Part shown: piece by piece, positions 20,651 through 32,069 of the stretch
How the letters are laid out: each line of letters begins with the position of its first letter
Position numbering within the stretch: position 1 is the stretch's first letter
NCBI GenBank assembly: GCA_964036315.1
Contig: OZ038485.1
Location: 97,159,360 to 97,223,359 of the forward strand
Length of the DNA: 64,000 nt
Origin: Acanthosepion esculentum
Lineage: Eukaryota > Mollusca > Cephalopoda > Sepiida > Sepiidae
Direction of reading: 5' to 3'
The notes under the pieces: model-generated
Told to the model about the DNA's origin: nothing
Databases searched by the model: none
What the model saw: the letters and a program-made list of their open reading frames with translations, nothing else
Program-made: the position numbers and the translations under genes

Positions 20651-21475
20651 CTTCTCGAGAGTTCCTCTCTGCGGCTGCTCGGTCTCACGCTGTCCGCTGA
20701 TCTGAGATGGAACAAATACATCGAGTCAATTGCATCATCCACCGCTAGAAAAGTTGGTTCCCTGTGCCGAGCCAGGAAATTCTTCTCCCCTGAATCGATC
20801 CTCCAGGTCTATAAGTCTACCATTCGACCTTGCATGGAGTATTGCTGCCATTTATGGTCTGGGGTCCCTGCGTGTTGCCTCGGGGTTCTTGATAAGATCC
20901 AGAGACGGATATGCAATGTGATTGGCCCTGATCTGTCATCTCGTCTGCAGTCGCTCTCTCAGAGACGCAATGTTGCATCACTCTGCCTTTTCTACAAGTA
21001 CTTCCACGGTAATTGCTCTGAGGAGTTGCTTTCACTTGTCCCTAAGCCTCGTGAATTCAAGCGTCCTACGAGGCTGGCATCCCGTTCCCACCCCTTCACC
21101 GTTGAAACTGTTAGGTGTAGACGTCTTTTCTACTCCAATAGCTTCATGTCACGCACATCTCGCCTATGGAACTCCCTTCCCTATTACTGTTTCCCTGACA
21201 AATACAATCTCCAACGGTTTAAGTGTAGCGTCAATCGTCATCTCCAGTTGCCTTGATCTATCCACTTCCTGACATCTTCCATTCCTATCTGCTCTCGCTC
21301 TATATCTCCCGTAACCTCCCCACCTCGATCGGCCCTCCGTCCTTCTCTTTCTCCACATCCCTTCCTTTACCACTCCTATCTGCTCTTCCTCCAACCCTTC
21401 TGTAACCCCTTGCGTGATAGTGGCCACCGGCCTTGCTCGGGGTGATACGCTTAAAAAAAAAAAAAAAAAAAAAAT
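20650..21475 (+). mobile_element. LINE A 3' fragment, second copy, poly(A)
   Basis: This is the best-preserved LINE A C-terminus. The frame at 20834-21256 runs MEYCCHLWSGVPACCLG, QRRICNVIGPDLSSRLQSLS, NVASLCLFYKYFHGNCSEEL, LASRSHPFTVETVRCRRLFY and LPYYCFPDKYNLQRFKC. The 3' UTR holds CCTTGCTCGGGGTGATACGC and a 20-base A run at 21453-21474. One frameshift separates the 20700-20830 start from the main frame. No RT core is included. Confidence 0.9.
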
Positions 21476-21619
21476 ATATCGACATTCAAGATTTTCTATA
21501 AATAGAGAGAAATACGAAATTATCTCAGTCAAGATGAGGGTGTTGAGAAGACACGATGTCATTCAAAACGTAAGCAGTCATGACTTGGCACAAGCTCTTG
21601 TAACTATTTTTTAACTTTT

Positions 21620-21990
21620 GTCCCTTTATCAAGCTACCGATCCCCGCCCCGCCATCCATTCATACGAGCTCATCACACAGGTCGCTTGCTACTGTCTACT
21701 GTCCTTTTTGCCTTCGATATGCTCTGTGGGTTTCAAATTATCCAAACCGTCCTTCCTCATTTTGTGTCCCTGAAATTTAAAGTATTTTTTGTTTCCATTT
21801 TCTTTACGACATCCTCGATACTTATACGTCCAGGGCATTCTCAGCATCCTTCTGTAGAACATCATTTCTGTTGCCTAATCTGTGGGTAGATTCTCTAGAA
21901 TTCACTGCCATGTAGGAGGACAGATATTACATAACAGTTCAACATTCTTTTCTTTGTTTCTAGCGAAATATTCCAGATTCTTATAATGTT
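21620..21990 (-). mobile_element. LINE C C-terminal fragment
   Basis: On the minus strand broken frames give NKEKNVELL, YRRMLRMPWTYKY, then GHKMRKDGLDNLKPTEHIEG and SSYEWMAGR, the LINE C C-terminal order. The coding sequence is badly frameshifted and the copy abuts LINE A at about 22000. Confidence 0.7.
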
Positions 21991-21999
21991 ACTTATTTT

Positions 22000-22570
22000 T
22001 TTAAATAATTTCACACCAAGCAAGGCGATAAAGCCCCTAAGATGTAAGAGGTTACTGAGGATGAAAGACAACAGAGTAAAAGAAAATGACAAAAAGTTAC
22101 TGAAGAGAAGCTACAATAAAAATTCAATGGCAAGAAGCTGGAAGAGAGTTCCACAAGCGAGAGGTGCTTGAGAAGAAATATTAGAATAGAACTTACGGAC
22201 AGGTTTAGCAATTTCAGCTATAAACTTATGTGACCTAACAACCAATCCAGTACTAAGCTTAAAGTCATGAAGTCGATGTTCATCAGAATAATTACCATGA
22301 AAATAATTGTAGGAAAGGCACATAGAAACTATATTGCGGCAGTGAGAAAAAGATTGAAACAGAGATGCCAGTTCGTGACCAATAATATTTCAGATTCTTC
22401 TTTGGATTTTGTACAGAATGTCAAGATACCCAGACCAAATGTAACAAGAATATTCAATGCAAGGACGAATAGTAGGTTTATAAAGGTGAAGGGCAGATTC
22501 GGGAGAAAACAAAAATGTCAAACACGATACAGTGAACCAAATTTCTGAGGAACTTTCGCCGTTCCACTGC
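22000..22570 (-). mobile_element. LINE A 3' fragment
   Basis: The 3' end on the minus strand is TTTATCGCCTTGCTTGGTGT near 22015-22035. Upstream coding blocks are FSPESALHLYKPTIRP, then MCLSYNYFHGNYSDEHRLHD and RKFYSNISSQAPLACGTLFQ. Frames are broken at about 22150 and 22300. The copy is truncated before the RT core. Confidence 0.8.
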
Positions 22571-22679
22571 GAATTCGAATTTTGGTGCTGCCATTTCTAT
22601 CTTCTCTTAAAATGATTCCCAGATATTGAAACTACTAAACTTGATTTTTATTTCTCTTTCTGCATAATAAAATTATGCG

Positions 22680-23870
22680 CTTATTTGTTTAACGGCATGT
22701 CAACTCCTCATGGGTCATTTAACGCTGAAATTTAATTTTCTTTAGAGCTTTGGTACTTTTCTTATTTACTATTAAAATCTATAGTTTGAACTTATTTTTA
22801 CTATTAAAATTTATAGTTTGGACTTATTTTTACTATTAAAATCTATAGTTTGAACTTATTTTTACTATTAAAATCTATAGTTTGAACTTATTTTTTATTA
22901 TTAAAATCTATGGTTTGAACTTATTTTTTACTATTAAAATCTATGGTTTGAACTTATTTTTACTATTAAAATCTATAGTTTGAACTTATTTTTTACTATT
23001 AAAATCTATAGTTTGAACTTATTTTTTACTATTAAAATCTATAGTTTGAACTTATTTTTTACTATTAAAATCTATAGTTTGAACTTATTTTTTACTATTA
23101 AAATCTATAGTTTGAACTTATTTTTTACTATTAAAATCTATAGTTTGAACTTATTTTTTACTATTAAAATCTATAGTTTGAACTTATTTTTTACTATTAA
23201 AATCTATAGTTTGAACTTATTTTTTACTATTAAAATCTATAGTTTGAACTTATTTTTTACTATTAAAATCTATAGTTTGAACTTATTTTTTACTATTAAA
23301 ATCTATAGTTTGAACTTATTTTTTACTATTAAAATCTATAGTTTGAACTTATTTTTTACTATTAAAATCTATAGTTTGAACTTATTTTTTACTATTAAAA
23401 TCTATAGTTTGAACTTATTTTTTACTATTAAAATCTATAGTTTGAACTTATTTTTTACTATTAAAATCTATAGTTTGAACTTATTTTTTACTATTAAAAT
23501 CTATAGTTTGAACTTATTTTTTACTATTAAAATCTATAGTTTGAACTTATTTTTTACTATTAAAATCTATAGTTTGAACTTATTTTTTACTATTAAAATC
23601 TATAGTTTGAACTTATTTTTTACTATTAAAATCTATAGTTTGAACTTATTTTTTACTATTAAAATCTATAGTTTGAACTTATTTTTTACTATTAAAATCT
23701 ATAGTTTGAACTTATGTTTTACTATTAAAATCTATAGTTTGAACTTATGTTTTACTATTAAAATCTATAGTTTGAACTTATGTTTTACTATCAAAATCTA
23801 ATTGCTGGTATTTTTACTATAAAAATGTTTTTTTTATACTTTCCGAGTGTAATTATTAGTGGCGCTGATG
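22680..23870 (+). repeat. R3 element carrying an expanded 33-bp minisatellite
   Basis: The head (GTTTAACGGCATGTCAACTC, 22685-22740) and the tail after the array (ATTGCTGGTATTTTTACTAT, 23800-23820) match the R3 copy at 59265-59560. In between lie about 31 units of 33 bases, with core ACTATTAAAATCTATAGTTT then GAACTTATTTTTT. Early units are 1-2 bases shorter, the middle 20 or so look identical, and the last three carry TATGTTTT. The 273-codon plus-strand frame is 11-residue repeats and not a gene. Confidence 0.95.
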
Positions 23871-23972
23871 TGTGTTTATGTCCTGGTTTTGTTGAAGTTA
23901 TATTTTGAAATATAGTTTCATTTCTTTAAGAAATAGGCTGACATCAATTCTTCTTCTTATAATAGCCGAATT

Positions 23973-24108
23973 GGGCACCTCGAGGTGGTGTAATGGTTAG
24001 CAAGCTTGTCTCGCTAGAACAATTACGACTGAGTAGTGAGTTCGATCCTCACTGGGTGCCCCATACTTTCGGCCTTGTGCCACATCTGAGCTACGCTTGG
24101 AAAATCAC
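23973..24108 (+). mobile_element. SINE-2 with perfect 15-bp TSD
   Basis: A tRNA-derived SINE. GGCACCT at 23975 can pair with GGGTGCC at 24054-24060 as an acceptor stem, GGTGTAATGGTTAGCAAGC holds the A box, and GTGAGTTCGATCCTCAC is a perfect T arm with the B box. The tail ends CTACGCTTGGAAAA. TATAATAGCCGAATT flanks it exactly at 23958-23972 and 24109-24123. The intact promoter boxes and TSD imply recent LINE-mediated insertion. The anticodon loop is irregular, so a working tRNA is unlikely. Confidence 0.93.
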
Positions 24109-24114
24109 TATAAT

Positions 24115-24912
24115 AGCCGAATTACTTGCGCCTTGCTGCGTGTCACGCATTTTATGATTTTTGTAAGAAAGTGATGATTGATTTTAAATCATTGTTATAA
24201 TTTGTGGGGAAAAATTATTCATTTCAATATTACTCAATGATCTTGCCGATGTGACCTCCATCTTCTGGCTTTCTCTTTCTGTATTTTTGATAGAAGTTAT
24301 TCCCTTCTTCAAATTTAAATTTAATTTAAATCAAAGTGGAAAAATCAGTGGTGGGATTGTGCAAAAACAGTTTGATCTGATCCCTTTGCTATATACTTGA
24401 TGCAATACTTGATTGAATGAATTTATGAGCAGATTTCAATGCTGATATGACAGTTTAATCTGCAGCAAATATGTATTGTAAGTCACTACCCACTGATTGG
24501 TGATTTCTAGCTCAACTTGACGTTGGTATTATCTCATTTTAATCTAGCTGATGTGACCTCCATCTTCTGGCTTTCTCCTATCTTTTGGATAAGAATCATT
24601 TAAATCAAAGGGGAAAATATTTCAGTGGAGGTGCACCCCAAGGACACCCTTTGATCAAAATGAAATATACTTATACAAGTACACTAGGAGTCAATCACTT
24701 TAATTTATATCAAAGGGGGAAAATCAGTGGGAGTTTATGCCATCCCCCACCTCAGGAACCCCGTTTATCAAAATGAAATATACTTATCAAAGTACTCTGG
24801 TTAATGTAGATTCATAATATATATAGTTATGGGGGACTATCTCCAAAACCCTAGGAGGAGTTCGATAACAAACAGACAGATAAAGGCTACAACTTTATAT
24901 ATATATATATAT
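24115..24912 (+). repeat. R2 dispersed repeat, longest copy
   Basis: The copy runs from TTGCGCCTTGCTGCGTGTCA through two GATGTGACCTCCATCTTCTG blocks (24248 and 24550) and two GATCAAAATGAAATATACTT-type blocks. It reaches CCCTAGGAGGAGTTCGATAA near 24850 and ends in a short TA/GA repeat. The internal duplication of about 300 bases is shared with the 10.9 kb and 49 kb copies. No open frame is conserved. Confidence 0.8.
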
Positions 24913-24934
24913 AGAGAGAGAGAGATGACAATAA

Positions 24935-26085
24935 TAATGGTACTATTAGCCGTTTCCTCATAAGGAAACATTTGGCATTCTTTGGCCGAGCAGTATTTTC
25001 CCACTTGGATTTTATGAAATTTAAAAAAAAGAAATCTTTCTCTTATAACAATATTTTAGGCAAATAACTTTCTCAAGTCTAGTAACTGTTATCACACTTT
25101 CCAGTATTGACAGGTTTTTCCTTCCAGATCTTTTATTTGAAGTAGTGTGGAATGTCAACGTCTAGCTTTCTCAAGTCCAGTACCTGTTATCGTTCTTTCC
25201 AGTATTGATAGGGGTTTCCTTCCTGATCTTTTATTTGAAGTAGTGCATAATGTCATAGTCTAGCATAGTCTGGCGCAGCAGCTGTTATCGCTCTTTCCAG
25301 TATTGATAGGGGTTTTCTTCCTGATCTTTTATTTGAAGTAGTGTGGAATGTCAACGTCAAGCTTTCTCAAGTCCAGTAGCTGTTATCGCTCTTTCCGGTA
25401 TTGATACGGGTTTCCTTTCTGATCTTTTATTTGAACTAGACGGAATGTCAAGGTGTAGCTTTCTCAAGTCCAGTAGCTGTTACCGCGCTTTCCAGTATTG
25501 ATAGGTGTTTTCGTTCTGATCTTTTATTTGAACTAGTGCAGAATGTCATGGTCTAGCTTTCTCAAGTCCAGTAGCTATTATCGTTCTTTCCAGTATTGAT
25601 AGGGGTTTCCTTCCTGATCTTTTATTTGAAGTAGTGCGGAATGTCAAGTTCTAGCTTTCTCAAGTCCAGTTAGTGTTATTGCTCTTTCCGGTATTAATTA
25701 TGTTTTATTGCTAACCTTTGGTTTGAATTAATGTGGAACCTCATGCTTCTTCATTATGAAATTATTTCCTCTTCGTGTTTTATGTGATATCCATTTTAGT
25801 GGCCGCTGCTTTTGAAAGTCCTCATGCGATATGGTTTCAGATATTTTATATAGTTCTTTGTTTGTAGATTCTGTAGCGCCAGTCAAAAAAATTCGAAGAT
25901 GGTTGGTCTTCGCCAACACTCACTGTTTTAACTCGCTCAAAGCCATTCTTTACTATTGATTTGATAAAACTGTTACATACATCTGATAGTTTGGATATTT
26001 CTGAACTGGTTTGAGGCTATTTAAGAACATAATTCAAGTATTTTTGTTAAGGTTTTGGTTATGTAGCAATTGGCGGTATTGGGCG
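24935..26085 (-). mobile_element. LINE C-type copy containing a tandem array
   Basis: It is colinear with 15960-17075 but carries a tandem expansion at 25065-25700. Minus-strand traces include SETISHEDFQKQRPLKWISH and KTRRGNNFIMKKHE, a LINE C-terminal region, at 25728-25919. Stops prevent any full-length product. Confidence 0.6.
25065..25700 (-). repeat. 98-bp tandem array from a LINE C end
   Basis: About seven units with a period near 98 bases. Landmark CTTTCTCAAGTCCAGTAGCT recurs at about 25070, 25168, 25362, 25458, 25556 and 25652, with one diverged unit at about 25262. Each unit also holds CTTTCCAGTATTGATAGGGG and GATCTTTTATTTGAAGTAGT. The single-copy version is at 16020-16060 plus 16480-16530. 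Confidence 0.85.
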
Positions 26086-26089
26086 AAAC

Positions 26090-27060
26090 TACTATTAGTG
26101 CAGCCTATTCTATATTCAATTTCCTTAACTCCTATAATAAATTTGCTATAAAAAATCCATACACAGATGTACATAAAGCATTCAGTATTTACTAATTCCC
26201 TATCTTGAAATTTTATGATGGAATCAATACATGTGTTTTCATTTCAATTCCAGGTCATAATCTCAGTTTTGGGGTCTTATTTCTTGGAACACTTGTTAGA
26301 GGACGTTACTGATGGGTTGATATTTTGTTCAAGATTATTCTTATCCAAACTATGAATATCAATAATGTCAGCATACGATCCAATCATTATCAATCTATTG
26401 GCCTAAGGAGGGAAAGCAGGGTTACTATTAGTCTCCTGTTAGTTCATTCGTTTGAGATGCGGTATGGGATGATTACATGAATAATGTATACATGCAATAC
26501 AGTTCAAAAGTTTGAAGACAGACTCAGAAATGAGATGAACTTGACAGAAGAAGGAAAAAAAAATGATAAAGAACTCTTAGAGTGATTGAAAAAAGAATGG
26601 AATCAATTATCAAACTTATTCTTTTGCAACGAATATCAAAAATTCGTTCTGCAGTAATCAAGGTTAAAGTGCGGATATTTTGATGTGAGCAAAATTTCAT
26701 CATTGCTTTTTTTTGCTTTTTTGTCGTAATAAAATTTCTACGAAAAATCATGTATCACTTATTTTTTAATCATGTATAATAATTTTCGATTGTTTAAACT
26801 ATAAAACAATTAAATTTATTTATTTATTTATTTTTGCTTTATTCGCTTAATAAATAACGCATTTCTATATTGCAATCCTTTCCAAGGGCTTTTATTTAAA
26901 AGCTTGCAGTATTTGCTGTAACGGTGTAATCATATCATTAGAGTGAATGAAAGCCTCGACCTATTCGTTTTATAAATCCTACCAGGGTTTCAAAAACTGC
27001 CAGAAATGTAAATATCAAATTTGTTTTCCTTTTTGCTAAAAAACACCAAGTTTATAAGAT
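26090..27060. other. no recognised gene
   Basis: AT-rich sequence with a TTTA run at 26815-26835. ACAGTTCAAAAGTTTGAAGA at 26499 resembles one Tc1-type end, but no matching inverted end was found. No open frame of interest. Confidence 0.3.
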
Positions 27061-27084
27061 TAGGAAAATATTCAAAACAACGGA

Positions 27085-27370
27085 GGTGAGATGAGGTGTG
27101 AAGGAATCGGGTTAGTTAGAGGTGTCAGGTGGATGTTACAGTCAAGAATGGTGGTGGAATGTTTCGCAGGCTGCAAAGCGAAGTCGGTGGGCCGAATTCG
27201 AATTCCAGTCGCGTTCGAACACTCAGTTTCACGCATATATGAATCCAATTCAGCACGCAGCTATAGGTTAAATAGTAGAGTAGACTAGGCTTTTCAGCCT
27301 TGGTTGGAAGACGCTCAACTCTGGATGCAAAACCGTTTTGGCATAGGCCGAGCAACTTCAACCCCGTGAA
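27085..27370 (+). mobile_element. possible tRNA-like SINE remnant
   Basis: GGTGGAATGTTTCGCAGGC and GCCGAATTCGAATTCCAGTC lie about 40 bases apart and could be decayed A and B boxes, similar to the head at 43714-43790. The body does not match another copy in the window, so the call is weak. Confidence 0.3.
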
Positions 27371-27439
27371 AAGTCAACTTGTTACGAGAGCTACAAACAC
27401 GCCTAGCATGTTCAAGCTGTGACAAAATACTCCACCCTT

Positions 27440-27590
27440 GGATTGTACGAGATATAAGAGAGAGAGAAAGATAGAGAGAGAAAAAAGAGAGAGAGAGAGA
27501 AAAGAGAGAGAGAGTAAAAAGAGAGAGAGAAAAAGAGTAAAGAGATAGAGAAAGAGAGAGAGAAAGAGAGACAGAGAGTCAAGAATAATT
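27440..27590 (+). repeat. (GA)n-rich purine tract
   Basis: About 150 bases of GAGA and AAAGAGAG repeats on the plus strand. The minus-strand frame of SLSFSLS peptides is an artefact of the repeat. Confidence 0.95.
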
Positions 27591-27639
27591 TTCTATAATA
27601 TATATTTAGATATTTTTCTTTTTCCCAATAACTTTCACC

Positions 27640-29045
27640 CTGTAAAAGGCTCAAGAGCCATTCAAGGTAGAGGGTAACAGAGTAAGAGGCCCAGATTATT
27701 GAGATATGAGGAGAAGATTACGGTTAAACTGAGACTTGAACAGTTTAAAGTTGTAGTGATCTGGGAAGCATCCTCTTGGAAGTCGATTCCATAAATCAGC
27801 GGTTCGTTGGAAGGTACTCGAGTGGAACTTAAATCTCGCCATTACGAAGGGTATGGATGTGTTTCGCTGCAATGTGCATGGCATGGCGGATTTTAGACTT
27901 AAAGTTTGTAACTGGTGGAACCAACGAATGTAGTACGTCTGGACCCTTTCCACGGAAATATCGATAGCGTAGAGAATGGTTGGCAACGTTTCGTCTGTGG
28001 GAAAAGGGTTTAGGGCGGAAAATAATCCAGTACCCAAAAGAACGCGGAGACGTCTCTGAACTATTTCAAGTGGGATGCTTCCGCCACTATTTGGCAGTAG
28101 TACTCCATTATCTGCCTGATCTGGCTCTTGTAATGGTAGATGATAGCAATAGTAGTTAGGTACTTACTTGAGTGATAGAGGGAACTGACCATTTTTCTAC
28201 GACGGATCATACGTTCAAGTTCCACTTGAGGTCTGAGATGAGTTTATGCCCCAAAAGGCTGTCCAGGCAGAACACATCTTCATCGCGGTAGATGGAAACT
28301 CAGTGTCCGTTCGGTGATGATGCAACGCCACTAGTTTCATTTTCGAGGCATTGAATGTGACCAGCCAGTTTTTTTTTTCGACCATTGAGATGTTAGAGCT
28401 AGTTCAGAGGAGAGATCAGCTGCCAGGCTCTGATCATCTCGAGTTTTGGAGTTGTATCATCAGCACAAATAGTCACAGAAGATCTGAGTATACCCTTAGG
28501 CAGATCATTTATGTAAAGAAGAGAGAGTTTGATCAAGAAGTGAACCATGGGAGACACCTGCGTCGATACCTTGGGCCTAGGGGAACTGACCGTTAACAAC
28601 TACCGTCAAGTATCTACCCGTTAGGAGAGACTTGATAATTGAGAAGATTCTTAAAGTGACTCCATAGCTAGAGAGCTTGCGCGGTAATTGTCTCATCTAA
28701 GGGCACATCTTGTTGAAGGCATTTTAAGTGTCTCGTGCGATCATCCTTGAGATGTATTTATTGTCTAGTTTGTCACTGATTCTGTGAGTAATGACAGTTA
28801 GGATATCAGCAGTGGACCGAGTCGATCGAAAATCGTACTATTTGTCGCTCAAGAGGTTGTCCATATTAAGGTGATCGACAAACGTCTTGTTGTAATAGCT
28901 TCAAAACGTGTACTAATGACGCAGAGGTGTATGGGTCTATACTGAGACTGGGATGAACTATCTCCCGCGTTCTTGAAAACAGGGTATGCACTTGAAAACT
29001 TCTGCAGACTTTAGAAGGATTTCAGCTTCAAGCAGTGGTTAAAAA
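27640..29045 (-). mobile_element. LINE B with partial RT
   Basis: The minus strand holds, in order, TYRPIALCVIS near 28950, a PKVSTQVSPMVHFLIK block and SVTICADDTTPKLE (catalytic box with CADD) at 28450-28480. These are followed by RRNVANHSLRYRYFRGKGPD, LHSLVPPVTNFKSKIRHAM and RMLPRSLQ. The 3' end at about 27640-27665 is the LINE B CCTTTTACAGGGTGAAA form. Multiple stops are present. It is the longest LINE B copy in the window. Confidence 0.85.
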
Positions 29046-29049
29046 TATT

Positions 29050-29695
29050 TGTTTAGATCGGCGATAATTCTAGGTTAATATTATTATATCAAGGTACAAA
29101 AAATATTTATTATTAATGACATGATAAAGTTTAAACAAAGAAATTGTATTTTTCATATATAAAAAACGAATTTGAAGTAATATTAATATATTAATGTTTA
29201 CTTCTTTACCGAAGAATTTAAGTTGGTGATTTCAATTGCGGTATAATTATTTACGTCAGAATTTGTTTTTGCAGTAAGTGCCTCACCTTGATAAAAAGGA
29301 TTTGCCACCTGACAACCACCTCAATTGAAGTTGGTTAAAACTTGATTTAAATTTAAATTGTTTCAGCTAATTTGAATGAACCATTGGACGCCAAGCTTCG
29401 AGCTATAATGATTTGTCATAAATCCTGTTTTTTTTTCTAGCAAATGAAGGCAATTTAATTTTAAGCCTGAAGGTTAATTCTTGCTGCTAAATGATTTTTT
29501 GAATTTTTTTTTTCGAGATTTTAAATTACACGCCACATACTGATAACGATGAAGAGGCGAACACTTCTGTTTAGAAATTAGAAGCAAGAATATAAAAGCC
29601 TACAAATCAGGGAGTGGATATGATGTCATTTCAGCTTATTGTCCATAAATCAACTGTTCCATGCATCCATCTAGTATTCAAGAAAGAAAAGATAT
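29050..29695. other. no recognised feature
   Basis: AT-rich sequence with T runs and no convincing open frame or repeat match. Confidence 0.35.
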
Positions 29696-29698
29696 ATA

Positions 29699-30947
29699 CG
29701 GGGGTTGGACAAAATAATTGAAACACTTGTTAAATTCAAAGAAAATTTATTTAATATGGAGTTGGTCCTCCTTTAGCCTCACATAGAGCTTTAATACGTC
29801 CAGGAATGGAATCATGCAGCTTCCTGACTTCATCCAGAGGAGCCATTTCTCCATTAACTCCTGCTCTAGCTCTTTAAGGCACGACAGTGGAGGATAGTGG
29901 CTCCTAACCTGTCGCTCAAAAATGCACCACAAATGTTTAATATCGATATCTGGAGATTGGGGAGGCCACTCCATATGTTTTAGCTCACTTTCATGATCTT
30001 CATACCAATTCTTAACCACTCAAGCGGTATGTATTGGAGCATTATCGTCTTGGAAGATGCAGTCACCATCAGAGGATAAAGTCTGGGCCATTGGATGAAC
30101 ATGATCACCCAAAATGTTCAGGTAATCTTTGCTGTTGATTCTAACATGCAGGGCAACTATTGGAACGAGGTATTTCCATCATATAGCGGCCCAAGCTATC
30201 CCTGATCCACCACCATGCTTCACTGTTGGAAGAAGGCAGTCAGGGTTTTAAGCTTCTTTGGGCTGCCTCCACTCATAAACTTACCCTGAAGTTGGGAAGA
30301 AAGAAAAACTGGACTCGTCTGAGAATATGATTTGCTTCCATTGGTCAGCAGACCAGGCATTGTGATCTCTGCACCACTTCAACCACATCTGAATGTTGCG
30401 AGTGAAGAGAAGAAGTTTCCTTATGGCGGCTCTTCCATGATATCAAGCCTTCACAACGAACAGTTTTAGTAGAAACTGGACTATTCAGATGATTATTCAA
30501 CTCAGCAGTCACTTTGGCCACAGTAGTCCGATGATTTTCGCCATATTGCGTTTCAATGCACGTCGGTTCCTGTCAGTAAGTTTGCAAGTCCGGCCCGAAT
30601 TGCTATGCTTGCTGGAGGTTTTATCCTGTTTCTTGAATTGCGTCATAGTTCTTGATATGGTAGCTCTTGAAAAAACAAACAATTTAGAAACCCTAGTGCT
30701 CGAGGATCCTGCCATGTGAGCTCCAACAATTTGCCCTTTTTCGAACTCGGAGAGGTCACGCATTTAGCTTAAATTTTACTAAATTCTAAAAATAAATAAG
30801 CCAAAGACAGTAAATTAGATAAATAAACGTATTTACAATCGATATAACCTGCAATTACGAAGTTTTAGTTAAATTTCTTAATATAATAGATATTTGAAAT
30901 ATAGGAGTAGAATTTGCACCTGTTCCAATTATTTTGTCCAACCCCTG
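29699..30947 (-). mobile_element. full-length Tc1-family element, copy 1
   Basis: Terminal inverted repeats (GGGTTGGACAAAATAATTGA at the left; TTATTTTGTCCAACCCCTG at the right) are flanked by TA at 29697-29698 and 30948-30949, giving a 1249-base element. The transposase reads on the minus strand from DLSEFEKGQIVGAHMAGSSS (30763). KQIIFSDESSFSFFP follows with the first catalytic Asp, and the end is VKNWYEDHESELKHMEWPPQ. Near SPDIDIKHLWC one codon is missing and the catalytic Glu is Lys. A frameshift near 30500 and others break the frame. Confidence 0.93.
30509..30763 (-). pseudogene. Tc1 transposase N-terminal domain
   Basis: An 84-codon open frame covers the paired-like helix-turn-helix DNA-binding region (EFEKGQIVGAHMAGSSSTRV and FSRATISRTMTQFKKQ). 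It ends early in GLLWPK because of a frameshift relative to the 45 kb copy, which continues into TTAAKVTAELNNHLNSPVST. The rest of the enzyme lies downstream on the minus strand in other frames. Confidence 0.85.
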
Positions 30948-30954
30948 TAAATGG

Positions 30955-32065
30955 ACGTTGCAAAAAGACTTTTTTCTTTCCTGGCAAATTCACTTTCAAC
31001 CCTTTTTTTACAGTACGGTTCACCCTGTACAAGGCCTGAGGGCCACTCGAGGTAGAGGGTAACGTTGGGAGTATTTTATATATAAAATAGGGGAAGATAA
31101 TGGTTGAATAATACTTGACTCTAGACTCGAACAGGTTAAGATTGTAGTGATCGGGGAAACATCCTCTTGGGAGTCTTTTCCAGAAAGCAGTGGTTCGCAG
31201 AAAAGAGCTGTTTGAGTGGAACTTACTTCTCGCCGATGGAATACGGAGGGAATGTGTGTGATTTGCGACTATGTAAGTGGCATAGCGGGACCTAGCCGTG
31301 ACGGTCAGGTCTGGTGGAATCAGGAAATAAATTAGTGCGTGCTCTTTCCATGGAAGTAGCGATAGAGCTGAGAGACTAGCCACACCCCGCCTGTGAGAGA
31401 GAGGTTGGAGGGTGGAAAATAATTCGTCTCTAACAAGGACTCGGAAACGCTTTTGAACTCTGTCAAGACTGAAAAGTGAGGTCTGGGCAGCACCTGCCCA
31501 AATATGGCAACAGTAGTCCATTTTCGGCCTGATCTGGCTCTTATAAAGGTAGAAGATAGCATGAGGAGTCAGGTACTTACTAGTATGGTAGAGGCAGTCC
31601 ATCATTTTACCTGCATCTATCAAGACACCGTGTCACCTCTAGTCGACATCCGTTCATCGTAACTGGCAGTAGTTCAGGGACTGATCGGCAGTAATGATAT
31701 ACAACCAGTCTGGTTTTAGAGGCATTGCATGCAAACAGCCAGTTTTTCCCCATTGGGAATTTTGTGTTAGATCTTAAAAGAGGTCAACGGCCAATCTCTG
31801 ATCGTCAAGACTTTTAGAGGTGTGCCAATATATCGTCGTATACACGTTTACAAATGATCGGAGTATATTATTAGGTAGATCATTTTTGTAAATCTCAAAG
31901 AGGAATGATTTGAGAAGTGATCCCAGGGGAGACACCTGCGTTGGCCGCTAGGGCTTTAGAGGAGTGGCCGTTAATGACCACCTTCAGGGATCTATAAAGT
32001 AAAACAGTAAAAAACCTTCCAGTGATTTCATAGCGGGAGGGCTTGTGTAGAAAACGTCGTTTGGA
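30955..32065 (-). mobile_element. LINE B 3' half
   Basis: The long minus frame 30865-31623 reads LTPHAIFYLYKSQIRPKMDY, CHIWAGAAQTSLFSLDRVQK, VRDELFSTLQPLSHRRGVAS, RLPRGCFPDHYNLNLFESRV. Upstream at 31700-32060 are RT-proximal traces (NAGVSPGITSQ). The 3' end at 31018-31060 contains CCTTGTACAGGGTGAACC. The Tc1 element inserted next to this end. The frame is better preserved than in other LINE B copies, but the catalytic box is lost. Confidence 0.88.
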
Positions 32066-32069
32066 ATAT

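Noticed and set aside
22980..23801. 273-codon frame made of 11-residue repeats, possibly a repetitive secreted protein
   Set aside because: It is open only because the 33-base unit is a multiple of three and lacks stops in one frame. The flanks are a dispersed repeat, and codon content mirrors the AT-rich unit.
23973..24060. Functional tRNA gene
   Set aside because: Acceptor and T arms pair, but the anticodon stem-loop is irregular. The sequence continues into a SINE body with a target duplication.
26498..26760. Possible Tc1-type end near ACAGTTCAAAAGTTTGAAGA
   Set aside because: No inverted partner or transposase trace was found within 3 kb.
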